From positions 1 through 64,000 of the forward strand of contig JBJEQG010000057.1 in NCBI GenBank assembly GCA_051881635.1: a stretch of DNA of 64,000 nucleotides. Direction: 5' to 3'. Position numbers and translations under genes: made by a program. This document shows, piece after piece, positions 54,126 through 63,000 of this stretch (position 1 is the stretch's first letter; every line of letters begins with the position of its first letter). The notes under the pieces are model-generated. The model made no database searches. It was not told the origin of the DNA and saw nothing but the letters and a program-made list of their open reading frames with translations. The stretch comes from JBJEQG01 sp051881635 (lineage in GTDB: Bacteria; Bacillota; Clostridia; Oscillospirales; Acutalibacteraceae).

Positions 54126-54225
54126 AAAGAAATACATATTCATTTTAACTGATTATTCCTGTCCTTTTCATAATAATCTCCTCATAAAAACAAAAACCCG
54201 ACAGTTTATGTCGGGTTTTTGTTTT
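54126..54225 (+). ncRNA. Candidate small RNA of about 97 nt
   Basis: The region runs from the expected start of the orphan promoter (54091-54119) to a strong terminator hairpin (54190-54222). It contains no convincing plus-strand ORF. Family unknown; the alternative is that the promoter is a chance match and the hairpin only terminates coaX from the other side. Confidence 0.35.
54187..54225. terminator. Bidirectional terminator after coaX
   Basis: ACAAAAACCCGACA (54190-54203) pairs with TGTCGGGTTTTTGT (54209-54222) over a 5-base loop, with A and T tracts on either side, so it can work for coaX on the minus strand and for a plus-strand transcript. Confidence 0.88.
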
Positions 54226-54273
54226 GCTGTTTTTTAAAATTGTAAAAAAGACATTAACATTAGTAAGCAGAAA

Positions 54274-55053
54274 TTATGAATTAAAAGAGGGTTTGTTTTT
54301 ATCGTAAATGATTTTTAAACCCTTAATCAATAAATCATCGTCAAGAATGATTTTGTGCTTGCAGTGTGGAAGAATGGTTTGAGCCAAACCGCCTGTGGCT
54401 AAAACGGTTGCTTTTTCGCCGAGTTCATTTTCAAAGCGGTCAATCATACCGTCCGCCATAGCGGCATTCCCATAAATAATACCGCTTTTCATGCAATCGA
54501 TTGTATTTTTGCCAATGGCTTTGACGGGAGCGTCCAGGCTAATTGCAGGAAGTTGTGAAGTTCTTTGCGTAAGTGAGTCCAAAGAAACTTTAACCCCCGG
54601 ATAAATGATACCGCCCAAATAGTTGCCGTTTTTGTCAATCGCACAAATTGTTGTTGCCGTTCCCATATCGAAAATAATCAGAGGTTTCGGGTAGAGTGTA
54701 ACGGCGGCAACAGCACCAACTACAAGGTCACTGCCTAATTGCGACGGATTATCAATTTTTATGTTCAACCCTGTTTTTATTCCCGGACCAACAACCAACG
54801 GAGTTAATTCCGTCAACATCTTGACTGAGCGTTTCAGAATGTTAATCAACGGCGGCACAACGGAAGAAATAATCGCACCGTCAAACACAGCGGCGGAAAT
54901 ATGATGAATTTCCAAAATGTTTTTGAAAATAACCGCATATTCGTCCTCTGTTTTTGTTCTGTCTGTTGAAAGACGGGCAACAAAATGGATTTTTTCGTCA
55001 TCAATGCCGCCGACAACAATATTTGTATTGCCAATATCAATCGCCAAAATCAT
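54274..55053 (-). CDS. coaX: Type III pantothenate kinase
   Basis: Phosphorylates pantothenate, the first step of coenzyme A synthesis. 259 aa of the ASKHA fold: phosphate-binding DIGNTN at 5-10, second FDMGTATTI, and GGIIYPGV characteristic of CoaX. The start overlaps the mscS stop by ATGA, suggesting coupling. A birA gene, its usual neighbour, is not present. Confidence 0.95.
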   Translation of the reverse strand: MILAIDIGNTNIVVGGIDDEKIHFVARLSTDRTKTEDEYAVIFKNILEIHHISAAVFDGAIISSVVPPLINILKRSVKMLTELTPLVVGPGIKTGLNIKIDNPSQLGSDLVVGAVAAVTLYPKPLIIFDMGTATTICAIDKNGNYLGGIIYPGVKVSLDSLTQRTSQLPAISLDAPVKAIGKNTIDCMKSGIIYGNAAMADGMIDRFENELGEKATVLATGGLAQTILPHCKHKIILDDDLLIKGLKIIYDKNKPSFNS

Positions 55054-55931
55054 AATTTTGTGTTCCCCTTATCTTTAATATGTAAATCCAATTGATTGTA
55101 AGGAATGGAAATGCCGTGTGCGTCAAAGCTCTTTTTCAGGTTTTCGTTCATTTCGGCGAGAACTTCCCAATAGTCCTCAGACTTACACCAAACACGCACC
55201 ATAAGGTTGACACTGCTTTCACCAAGATTATCGACAAGGACAGCGTTAGGACGGTCCTGTAAAACATTTTTTTGACTGTGGATTAAGTCCCAAGCAACTT
55301 TTTTTGCACGGTCAATGTCATCATCATAACTGATACCAATTTGAATATCAACACGACGGTCTTCCAAAACAAAATAGTTTGTAATGTTGTTGGACATCAA
55401 TCGGGAGTTTGGAATAATGATTTCCTTGTTGTCGTAGGTTTGCAAAATGGTGTGCATAATTTCGATTTTAACAACCTTGCCCTTTAAACCCTCAGTTTCA
55501 AGATAATCGCCAACCTTGAATTTCTTGTTTATGATAATTAAAGCACCGCTGGCGACATTGGATAAACTGTCTTTTAATGCCAGACCGATTGTAACAACAG
55601 CGGCACTTAATGTAGCGATAACACTTGTCATATCAAAGCCGAGTGTTGAAACAACGGAAATGATAACAAGGATTTTCAATACAATATTCAGTACTGAACG
55701 CAAAAATGTGGTCACTGTTTGGTCAGCTTTTGTTTTATTCATAGCTTTTACAAATAGCTTGCATATAAATTTTGAAAGCCACATTCCAAAGATAAAAATG
55801 ATAATAGCGGCAATCAAATTCGGCAAAAAGCCCAAAAACCAATTCCAGAGTTCGGATAAACCCTTTTCCAATAGTGTAATTTGTTTTTGAATTTCCTCAT
55901 TGTTTGCCTGATCCAGAAAATTCAATTTCAT
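55050..55931 (-). CDS. mscS: Small-conductance mechanosensitive channel (MscS family)
   Basis: A 293-aa channel that opens under membrane tension. Three membrane helices: about residues 32-52, 72-92, and the pore helix (ATLSAAVVTIGLALKDSLSNVASG). The beta domain follows (KVGDYLETEGLKGKVVKIEIMHT) and then the alpha/beta cytoplasmic vestibule. AAAGGAGAAG precedes the ATG. Cotranscribed with coaX. Confidence 0.92.
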   Translation of the reverse strand: MKLNFLDQANNEEIQKQITLLEKGLSELWNWFLGFLPNLIAAIIIFIFGMWLSKFICKLFVKAMNKTKADQTVTTFLRSVLNIVLKILVIISVVSTLGFDMTSVIATLSAAVVTIGLALKDSLSNVASGALIIINKKFKVGDYLETEGLKGKVVKIEIMHTILQTYDNKEIIIPNSRLMSNNITNYFVLEDRRVDIQIGISYDDDIDRAKKVAWDLIHSQKNVLQDRPNAVLVDNLGESSVNLMVRVWCKSEDYWEVLAEMNENLKKSFDAHGISIPYNQLDLHIKDKGNTKL

Positions 55932-56035
55932 CTTCTCCTTTACTTTATGTTTTCTAATTAGACCTGTTCAATAACCATAAAACAGTGTGCAAACTGTGTT
56001 TGCCCTTAATTTTTGATAAGTTATCGAATAGAACT

Positions 56036-56064
56036 ATTATATCATAAAGCTTTTTGAAGTACAG
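56036..56064 (-). promoter_or_regulatory. Candidate promoter of mscS-coaX
   Basis: Extended -10 TGATATAAT on the minus strand (TATAAT at 56041-56036); the -35 region CTGTAC is weak. Confidence 0.45.
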
Positions 56065-56071
56065 ACAAAAA

Positions 56072-58582
56072 TTAAAAATCCTTTTTATTTTTTCTTTTGA
56101 TTTTTTTGACAATCTCATACCACCCAACCGATACAATAGCCAATCCTAAAACCGAAATCAACTGAATGGGGGAGAGAACCGAAAGCATGAAGAATGAGGA
56201 AAGCGGAGAATAGATGATAAGAGCAACTAACATAAGTGTTATAATTGCCGCACTCCACATGATTTTTTCGTGCCGTAAATGGTATATGGAATAGAAAATG
56301 GAATTGTATTCCGAACTGTTGACAAAAACCAAAAACAGATTGGAGAGAATTAAAAGGCTAAGTCCCATTGTTCGGGCAACAGGTGCGTTTCCTGTTTGTG
56401 AAAGTGTCCAGGCATAAACACCGAAAGTTGCCATTCCAATAACCAATCCCTGAATAACACCTTTTCCAAGAACGGAGAAATTCAATAAATTTTCCTTTGG
56501 ATTTCTCGGCGGACGGGAAAGGATATTTTTTTCACAGGGCTGACGCTCTAAAACCACTGAACAGGTCGGGTCAATTAACAGTTCCAAAAGAACAATATGT
56601 GCGGGCAGTAATAAAGCGTTTTCAGGACTAATGCCGAGAAGCGGAACAAGGAGAGCGGCAAGGGCAATCGGAATATGAATGGCAAAAATATAGCTGACAG
56701 CCTTGCGGATATTGTCGTAAATCCGCCGTCCGTCCTGTATGGTATCGACAATCGTTGAAAAATTATCGTCCATCAAAATAAGGTCGGCGGCCTCTTTGGA
56801 AACTTCACTTCCACGCTTGCCCATAGCAATACCGATGTCGGCATACTTCAAAGCCGGAGCGTCATTAACGCCGTCACCCGTCATGGCGGTAATTTCTCCA
56901 TTATCTTTCAGAGCCTTGACAATACGCATTTTATGTTCAGGAACAACACGGGCAAAGATATTTGTATTTTTAACTGCCTCTTGAAGTTCTTCATCACTCA
57001 TACTGTCTATATCATGACCGCATAAAAAGTTTTGAGCATTCGGGATACCGATTTTTTCGGCAATGCTTGCAGCGGTTGTGCCGTTGTCGCCCGTAATCAT
57101 AACAACACGGATACCCGCCTTTGTGCATTTTGAAATTTGCTTGTCAATATCGGGACGGGGCGGGTCAATCAATCCAACAAGCCCCAAAAAATGGAGGTGA
57201 CAGTCTTTTATATCCTGTGGCGTATCGTCCGCATTTTCAAATCTTTGTTCTGCCACAGCCAAAACTCTTATGCCCTGCTTTGCCATTGATTCCATTTGGG
57301 CTGTTATGGATTGCATTTGTTCGTCATTCAGTTCGCAAAGTTCGGCAACATTTTCAGGTGAACCTTTGACTGCAAGCTGAATTTTACCGTCTTTGAGCCA
57401 CAAATGCCCCATCATTTTATTTTGATTGGAGAAAGCATATTCTTTAAGCAGTTCACCGTCAAAAAGTTGTGTGCGGTTTATACCCTGTTTTTCGCAATAG
57501 TCCAATATTGCCCTTTCCATAGGGTCATAAGCGTCAACCTCACAGGCCATACCCATAATTTCATTAAAATGTTGTTTGTCCTTTTGAAGCGTGTAAACGC
57601 TTTGTACAGTCATTTGGTTCATGGTTACTGTACCCGTTTTGTCCACACACAGAACTGAAACCGCACCCAAAGTTTCTACGGAAGCCAAACGGCGGATAAG
57701 TGCTTTTTTCTTTGCCAACCGTGCCGCACCCATAGAGAGAAAAACCGTCAGTACTACGGGAAATTCCTCAGGAATCATTGCCATAGCTAAGGTAATGCCC
57801 GACAGGATACTTTGGACAAAGCGTTCTCCAAAGGGTAGTTCTCCCGAAGTTATCCATGTTGCTGCAAAAACCACAAGCATTAAACCGACTGCAATCAATG
57901 AGCAAACCTTAACCAGTGAGGCAGTCTGTTTTTGGAGCGGTGTTTTTATGGATGGAGCGGTATTAAGCGTTTGACTGATTTGACCATACTTTGTTTCAAG
58001 TCCGATATGTTCCACTTCAACATAAGCCGTCCCTTGTGTGCATAGTGTTCCCGCATAGCAATAAGTAAGGCGGCTGTCAGTGTTTTCGTCACTGTAAGCG
58101 GATTTCCATACACTTTCAGCCTCACCCGTCATGGAAGACTCGTCAACGCAGAAATCATGACAAAAGACAATTTTTCCGTCAGCGGGGATTTTTACGCCCT
58201 CCTGTACAATCATAATATCTTTTGGTACAAGCTCAGTGCTGGGGATAGTTGTTTCCATACCTTCCCGTATAACGGTGATTTGTGGTGCGGTCAATGTTTT
58301 TAAGGCCTCTAAAGTGCGGTCTGTTTTCAGTTCCTGAAAGAATTCCAACGCAATCATAACAACAACAAAAACAGACATCAGGACAGCGTCTTTGAGTTCA
58401 CCGAGCAGAAAGTAAATCAAAGCGGCGGCAAGCAAAAGCAGAAAAGCCGGTTCACAGAGCGTTTTCAGAATTTTTTTGAGAACCGTATTCTTTTTTTGCG
58501 GTGTTAAAATGTTTTCTCCGTACTTTTGGCGTTGCTTTTGAACTTCCTCGGCAGTCAGTCCACGAAAATTTTCAAGGGGCAT
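56072..58582 (-). CDS. P-type ATPase, probable transition-metal exporter under a NiCo riboswitch
   Basis: An 836-aa P-type ATPase of the Ca-ATPase-like (P2A) layout: N-terminal cation-ATPase domain (RGLTAEEVQKQRQKYGEN), ten membrane helices, phosphorylated D314 in VDKTGTVT, TGDN and TGDGVNDAPAL. It lacks heavy-metal domains. M4 has PEEFP in place of the SERCA-type PEGLP, and M6 reads IDPTCSVV (D671, C674) in place of NLVTDGLPA. A cysteine there and the NiCo riboswitch upstream suggest export of Co2+, Ni2+ or Fe2+ rather than Ca2+. ATG 58582 has AGGAGG upstream; an earlier ATG at 58642 lies inside the terminator region. Confidence 0.9.
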   Translation of the reverse strand: MPLENFRGLTAEEVQKQRQKYGENILTPQKKNTVLKKILKTLCEPAFLLLLAAALIYFLLGELKDAVLMSVFVVVMIALEFFQELKTDRTLEALKTLTAPQITVIREGMETTIPSTELVPKDIMIVQEGVKIPADGKIVFCHDFCVDESSMTGEAESVWKSAYSDENTDSRLTYCYAGTLCTQGTAYVEVEHIGLETKYGQISQTLNTAPSIKTPLQKQTASLVKVCSLIAVGLMLVVFAATWITSGELPFGERFVQSILSGITLAMAMIPEEFPVVLTVFLSMGAARLAKKKALIRRLASVETLGAVSVLCVDKTGTVTMNQMTVQSVYTLQKDKQHFNEIMGMACEVDAYDPMERAILDYCEKQGINRTQLFDGELLKEYAFSNQNKMMGHLWLKDGKIQLAVKGSPENVAELCELNDEQMQSITAQMESMAKQGIRVLAVAEQRFENADDTPQDIKDCHLHFLGLVGLIDPPRPDIDKQISKCTKAGIRVVMITGDNGTTAASIAEKIGIPNAQNFLCGHDIDSMSDEELQEAVKNTNIFARVVPEHKMRIVKALKDNGEITAMTGDGVNDAPALKYADIGIAMGKRGSEVSKEAADLILMDDNFSTIVDTIQDGRRIYDNIRKAVSYIFAIHIPIALAALLVPLLGISPENALLLPAHIVLLELLIDPTCSVVLERQPCEKNILSRPPRNPKENLLNFSVLGKGVIQGLVIGMATFGVYAWTLSQTGNAPVARTMGLSLLILSNLFLVFVNSSEYNSIFYSIYHLRHEKIMWSAAIITLMLVALIIYSPLSSFFMLSVLSPIQLISVLGLAIVSVGWYEIVKKIKRKNKKDF

Positions 58583-58624
58583 GGATAATTCCTCCTGTAA
58601 AATATTGTAGGGCGAAAATAATAA

Positions 58625-58668
58625 AAAGCATCTGCGGAACAATAAAAAGACTGTCCCGCAGATGCTTT
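58625..58668 (-). terminator. Riboswitch-controlled terminator
   Basis: Minus-strand AAAGCATCTGCGGGAC (58668-58653) pairs with GTTCCGCAGATGCTTT (58640-58625), followed by TTTTTATT. Its 5' arm includes CATCTG, which is the 3' strand of the aptamer's last helix, so the two structures exclude each other. Confidence 0.9.
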
Positions 58669-58721
58669 ATTTTCTCATCTGCTGCCCGAGTGGGCCCGAC
58701 CGCAGAAACGGTCTGCTCAGT
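58650..58721 (-). promoter_or_regulatory. NiCo (czcD) riboswitch aptamer
   Basis: The minus-strand RNA has the conserved blocks in order: ACTGAGCAG, a short hairpin (ACCG/CGGT), CGGGCCC-ACTC-GGGCAG, CAGATG, an 11-base loop, CATCTG and GGGACAGT. These match the published NiCo aptamer, including the four-helix junction. Ligand binding should stabilise CAGATG/CATCTG and prevent the downstream terminator, switching the P-type ATPase gene on. In vitro work has also reported Fe(II) sensing by this class. Confidence 0.9.
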
Positions 58722-58780
58722 TTGTACTGTATATTATTCGTTAAGGAATAAATCCGGCAGTGCAATACTCTCGCAAGCTC

Positions 58781-58809
58781 ATTATATCATACAATATGTT
58801 CTTTGTCAA
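58781..58809 (-). promoter_or_regulatory. Consensus promoter of the riboswitch/P-type ATPase transcript
   Basis: Minus-strand TTGACA (58809-58804), 17-bp spacer, TATAAT (58786-58781). It gives a leader of about 190 nt before ATG 58582. Confidence 0.88.
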
Positions 58810-58937
58810 GATGTAATTCTGTGTTTTCAGAAATTCCGATATATTTTTTAAAATAAAGCCATATATAATAGAGTATGCCATAAATTCAAAAAATAGAAAA
58901 CTTTTTAATGATATATTGGTATGAGGTGAGGAAAGGC

Positions 58938-59747
58938 GTGCATATTTCCGGTCATATAAAGAATATTTTAAAAGGAGCAGTAATCGGTTCTTCAATGCTT
59001 ATTCCGGGACTCAGCGGCGGCACAACCGCCATTGTTTTGAATATCTATGATAAATTACTTAAAGCAGTCGGGGACTTGTTCAGCAATTTAAAGAAAAATC
59101 TTTTGTTTTTGTTTCAAGTAGCTTTGGGTGGTATTGTTGGTATGCTTTTGTTTTCAAAGCTGATTTTGGCGTTGACGGAGCGTTATACGGAACCGATGAT
59201 GTTTTTGTTCATCGGTGTGGTTTTGGGCAGTTTGCCACCGCTGTTTCGTAAGGCGGAACTGAAAAAAGGGCATAGGCTGGCGGTGCTGTGGATTGTTCCG
59301 GGAGCGTTGTTGTCGCTTTCCCTGAATTTTATTCCGCAAAATCTTTTGACGGATACGCAGGGAGTCAGCGGTTTTCTGTTTTCCGTTTTATGCGGTGTGG
59401 TTATTGCAGTTGCATTGATTTTGCCGGGAATCAGTACATCACACATTTTACTGCTTTTGGGAATGTATGAGCGTGTATGTCAGGCGTTGGGTGATTTAGA
59501 CTTTTTGTTTCTCATGCCGATTTTGATTGGTTGTGTTATTGGCACATTAACACTGACACGCCTGTTGTCATTTTTGTTGGAGCGTTTCGGTTCAGTTGCA
59601 TATTGCCTTATTATTGGTTTTGTTGTCGGTTCAATAGGAGAAATGATACCTGATATACCGCCGCCACCCTTGATATGGGTTTGTTTTCTCAGCTTTGTTT
59701 TGGGTTTGACAGGCGTTTATTTTCTTGGAAAGCATATTCAGGAATAA
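58938..59747 (+). CDS. DUF368 membrane protein (PopT-like undecaprenyl phosphate translocase)
   Basis: A 269-aa polytopic membrane protein of the DUF368 family. DUF368 members (PopT) have been shown in other bacteria to return undecaprenyl phosphate across the membrane for cell-wall synthesis. The N-terminal GSSMLIPGLSGGTTA and mid-protein ALILPGISTSHILLLLGMYE repeats are the family signature. GTG 58938 is chosen because GAGGTGAGG lies 6 bases upstream; ATG 58908 has no RBS. A TATAAT at 58864-58869 may be its -10. It is divergent from the riboswitch promoter. Confidence 0.85.
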   Translation: MHISGHIKNILKGAVIGSSMLIPGLSGGTTAIVLNIYDKLLKAVGDLFSNLKKNLLFLFQVALGGIVGMLLFSKLILALTERYTEPMMFLFIGVVLGSLPPLFRKAELKKGHRLAVLWIVPGALLSLSLNFIPQNLLTDTQGVSGFLFSVLCGVVIAVALILPGISTSHILLLLGMYERVCQALGDLDFLFLMPILIGCVIGTLTLTRLLSFLLERFGSVAYCLIIGFVVGSIGEMIPDIPPPPLIWVCFLSFVLGLTGVYFLGKHIQE

Positions 59748-59801
59748 ACCTAAAAATATTTTTCAAAGATTTGTATCTATCGTACAATTCGCACAATCGA
59801 C

Positions 59802-59899
59802 TTGCAACAAAAAATATTTTTCCTGCAAAAACATACTTTTTTAAAAAAAATATTTTAAAATTGGAATTGTTTTTGCAATTTGGAACATTTTTGTTGCAA
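59802..59899. repeat. 12-base inverted repeat upstream of the gltB promoter
   Basis: TTGCAACAAAAA (59802-59813) is exactly repeated in inverse as TTTTTGTTGCAA (59888-59899), 74 bases apart, ending 7 bases before the -35 box. A regulator site is possible. The rest of 59748-59900 is very AT-rich with no ORF. Confidence 0.45.
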
Positions 59900-59906
59900 A
59901 AATCTA

Positions 59907-59935
59907 TTGACAAAATACAGTCTGTATGATAAAGT
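59907..59935 (+). promoter_or_regulatory. Promoter of gltB
   Basis: TTGACA (59907-59912), 17-bp spacer, TAAAGT (59930-59935); a nearby TATGAT at 59925 is at the wrong spacing. Confidence 0.55.
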
Positions 59936-59963
59936 TATTGTCGAGATGAATAACGGGAACAAT

Positions 59964-60036
59964 GGCGTTTACCGGACAGAGTATGAAAAACTCCAAGGGG
60001 TCTTTCTGCCTGTCCGTCAGGTAGACGCCTTTTTTT
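59964..60036 (+). terminator. Terminator within the gltB leader (attenuator candidate)
   Basis: GGCGTTTACC (59964-59973) pairs with GGTAGACGCC (60020-60029, one wobble), continuing as GGACAG/CTGTCC after a 4-base bulge and capped by an inner hairpin (about 59986-60006). Seven T follow. It lies between the gltB promoter and the gltB RBS, so full-length gltB mRNA requires read-through. Confidence 0.8.
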
Positions 60037-60072
60037 CTGGATTTTATGAAAAGTAAAGGAGAAGTGTTGCTG

Positions 60073-63000
60073 ATGGATAATTTTAAAAATCAGGAACCGT
60101 TTGCAAAACAAGGATTATATGATCCTCAGTTTGAGCATGATAACTGTGGTATAGGCTCTGTGGTCAATATCAGCGGCATAAAGTCACGACAGGTTGTCGA
60201 TAATGCTTTGAGTATCGTTGAAACATTGGAACATCGTGCCGGTAAAGATGCCGAAGGTAAAACAGGCGACGGTGTCGGTATTCTTTTACAGGTATCACAT
60301 GAATTTTTCAAGCCTGTTACGGCTGAGCTCGGCATGGATATAGGTGAGGAAAGAGATTACGGTGTTGGTATGTTCTTTTTCCCGCAGGACGAGTTCAAAA
60401 GAAAACAAGCAATGAAAATGTTTGAAATTATCATAAAAAAGGAAAACATGGCATTTATCGGTTGGAGAACTGTTCCAATCAATCCGTCTGTTATCGGTCA
60501 AAAGGCTTTGGACAGTATGCCATATATTATGCAGGGCTTTGTAAAGCGTCCGCAAAATGTTGCCAAAGGCTTGGATTTCGACAGAAAACTTTATATTGCC
60601 CGCCGTGTTTTTGAACAGAGTAATGATAATACCTATGTTGTTTCTTTGTCCAGCCGTACAATCGTTTATAAAGGTATGTTCCTCGTTAAAGAGTTGAGAA
60701 AATTCTTCTATGACTTGCAGGACGAGCGTTTTACCTCAGCGATTGCAACCGTGCATAGCCGTTTCAGTACAAATACAAATCCGAGTTGGCAGAAAGCACA
60801 CCCGAACCGTATTATTGTTCATAACGGCGAAATCAATACAATTACAGGTAATGCCGACAGAATGTTGGCTCGTGAGGAGTCTGTTTCCTGTGCGGCACTC
60901 AATGATGATTTGGATAAAATTTTCCCGATTGTCGAGCCGAACGGTTCTGACTCTGCCCGTTTGGACAATGCCCTTGAATTTATGATGATGGCAGGTATGC
61001 CTTTGCCGCAGGCTGTCATGATTACAATTCCCGAACCTTGGAAAAACAACCGTACAATCTCCGACAAGCGTAGAGATTTCTATCAATATTATGCGACAAT
61101 GATGGAGCCGTGGGACGGTCCGGCGTCCATTATTTTCTCTGACGGTGACATCATGGGTGCAGTTCTTGACCGTAATGGTTTAAGACCTTCCCGCTATTAT
61201 ATCACAACAGACGGCTTTTTGATTTTGTCCTCTGAGGTCGGCTGTATTGATATTCCGCCGGAAAAAATCCTTGTAAAGGAGCGTCTGCGTCCGGGCAAGA
61301 TGTTGTTGGTTGATACCGTTAAGGGTGCATTGATTGACGATAATGACCTGAAAGAGTATTATGCCACAAGACAGCCTTACGGTGAGTGGCTGGACCAAAA
61401 TCTGGTATTCCTCAAAGACCTGCATATTCCGAACAAAAATGTTGTTCATTTCTCAAAAGAACAGCTTGTTCGTCTGCAAAAGGCGTTTGGTTATACCTAT
61501 GAGCAAATTCGCACAAGTATTTTGCCTATGGCAAGAACAGGTGCGGAACCGATTGCCGCTATGGGTGTTGATACACCGATACCGCCGCTTTCCCATGCTA
61601 ATTATCCGTTGTTTAACTACTTTAAACAGCGTTTCGCACAGGTTACAAATCCGCCTTTTGACGCAATCCGTGAGGAAATTGTAACTGATACCTGTGTGCA
61701 TATCGGTGCAGACGGCAATATTCTCGAAGAAAAACCTGAGAACTGCCATGTTCTGAAAATCAACAATCCGATTTTGACCAATACGGATATGCTGAAAATC
61801 AAAAATCTGAACATTCCCGGCTTAAAGACAGCCGTTTTGCCAATTACCTATTATAAGGGAACAAGCCTTGACAAAGCGATTGAGCATTTGTTCTTCAAGG
61901 CAGATAAGGCATATAAAGAGGGAGCGAATATTCTCATTCTCTCTGACCGTGATGTAGACGAATACCATATTGCTATCCCGTCTTTGCTTGCTGTTTCCGC
62001 ATTACAGCAGCATTTGGTATCAACAAAGAAAAGAACTTCCGTATCCATGATTTTGGAAAGTGCCGAGCCGTGTGAAGTCCACCATTTTGCAACATTGTTG
62101 GGTTATGGTGTTTGTGCAATCAACCCGTACTTGGCATTGGAAACAATCCGTGATTTGGTAGACACAGGAGCATTGGATAAGGATTATTATGCAGCGGAAA
62201 ATGACTACAATGCCTCCGTTCTGCATGGTATCACAAAGATTGCCTCCAAAATGGGTATCTCCACAATCCAATCCTATTTGGGTTCAAAGATTTTCGAGGC
62301 TATCGGTATTTCAAAAGAAGTTATCGACAAATACTTTACAAATACAGTCAGCCGTATCGGTGGTATAACATTGGAGGATATTGCCAACCGCTCACAAAAA
62401 CTCCATGCAGCCGCATTTGACCCGTTGGATTTAGATGTTTTGCTTGAAGTTGAAAGTTCAGGCAGTCATAAACTCCGCAGCGGCAAAGAGGAACACCTCT
62501 ATAACCCCGAAACAATTCATTTGCTCCAAGAGTCCACAAGAACAGGCAACTATGAATTATTCAAGCAGTATTCGGCAGCTTTGAATAAAGAAAATATGCA
62601 TATGAATCTCCGCAGCCTTATGGAGTTTAATTTCCCTGAGGACGGTGGTATTCCGATTGATGAGGTAGAAAGTGTCGAGAGTATTTGCCACCGTTTCAAA
62701 ACCGGTGCGATGTCTTACGGTTCAATCTCACAGGAAGCCCATGAAACTATGGCAATCGCCATGAATATGATTGGCGGTAAATCCAACTCAGGTGAGGGCG
62801 GCGAAGATGTTGAGCGTTTGACAATCGGCAAAGACGGTTTGAACCGTTGTTCCGCAATCAAACAGGTTGCGTCGGGGCGTTTCGGCGTTACTTCCGAATA
62901 TCTTGTCAGTGCACAGGAAATTCAGATTAAAATGGCACAGGGTGCAAAACCGGGTGAAGGTGGACATTTGCCGTCCAAAAAGGTTTATCCGTGGGTTGCA

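Noticed and set aside
54145..54183. Minus-strand 8-codon ORF (MKRTGIIS) with GAGGAG upstream of the isomerase gene
   Set aside because: It lies downstream of the coaX terminator and upstream of the only plausible promoter of the next gene, so it is probably not transcribed; no stem or link to the isomerase RBS was found.
55978..56002. Hairpin in the mscS leader (ACAGT-N6-ACTGT)
   Set aside because: The stem is short and has no terminator tail or RBS overlap, so no regulatory role can be supported.
58583..58721. yybP-ykoY (Mn2+) riboswitch upstream of the P-type ATPase
   Set aside because: The GGGGAGUAG and AGCAAGACC blocks of that class are missing, while NiCo blocks match in order.
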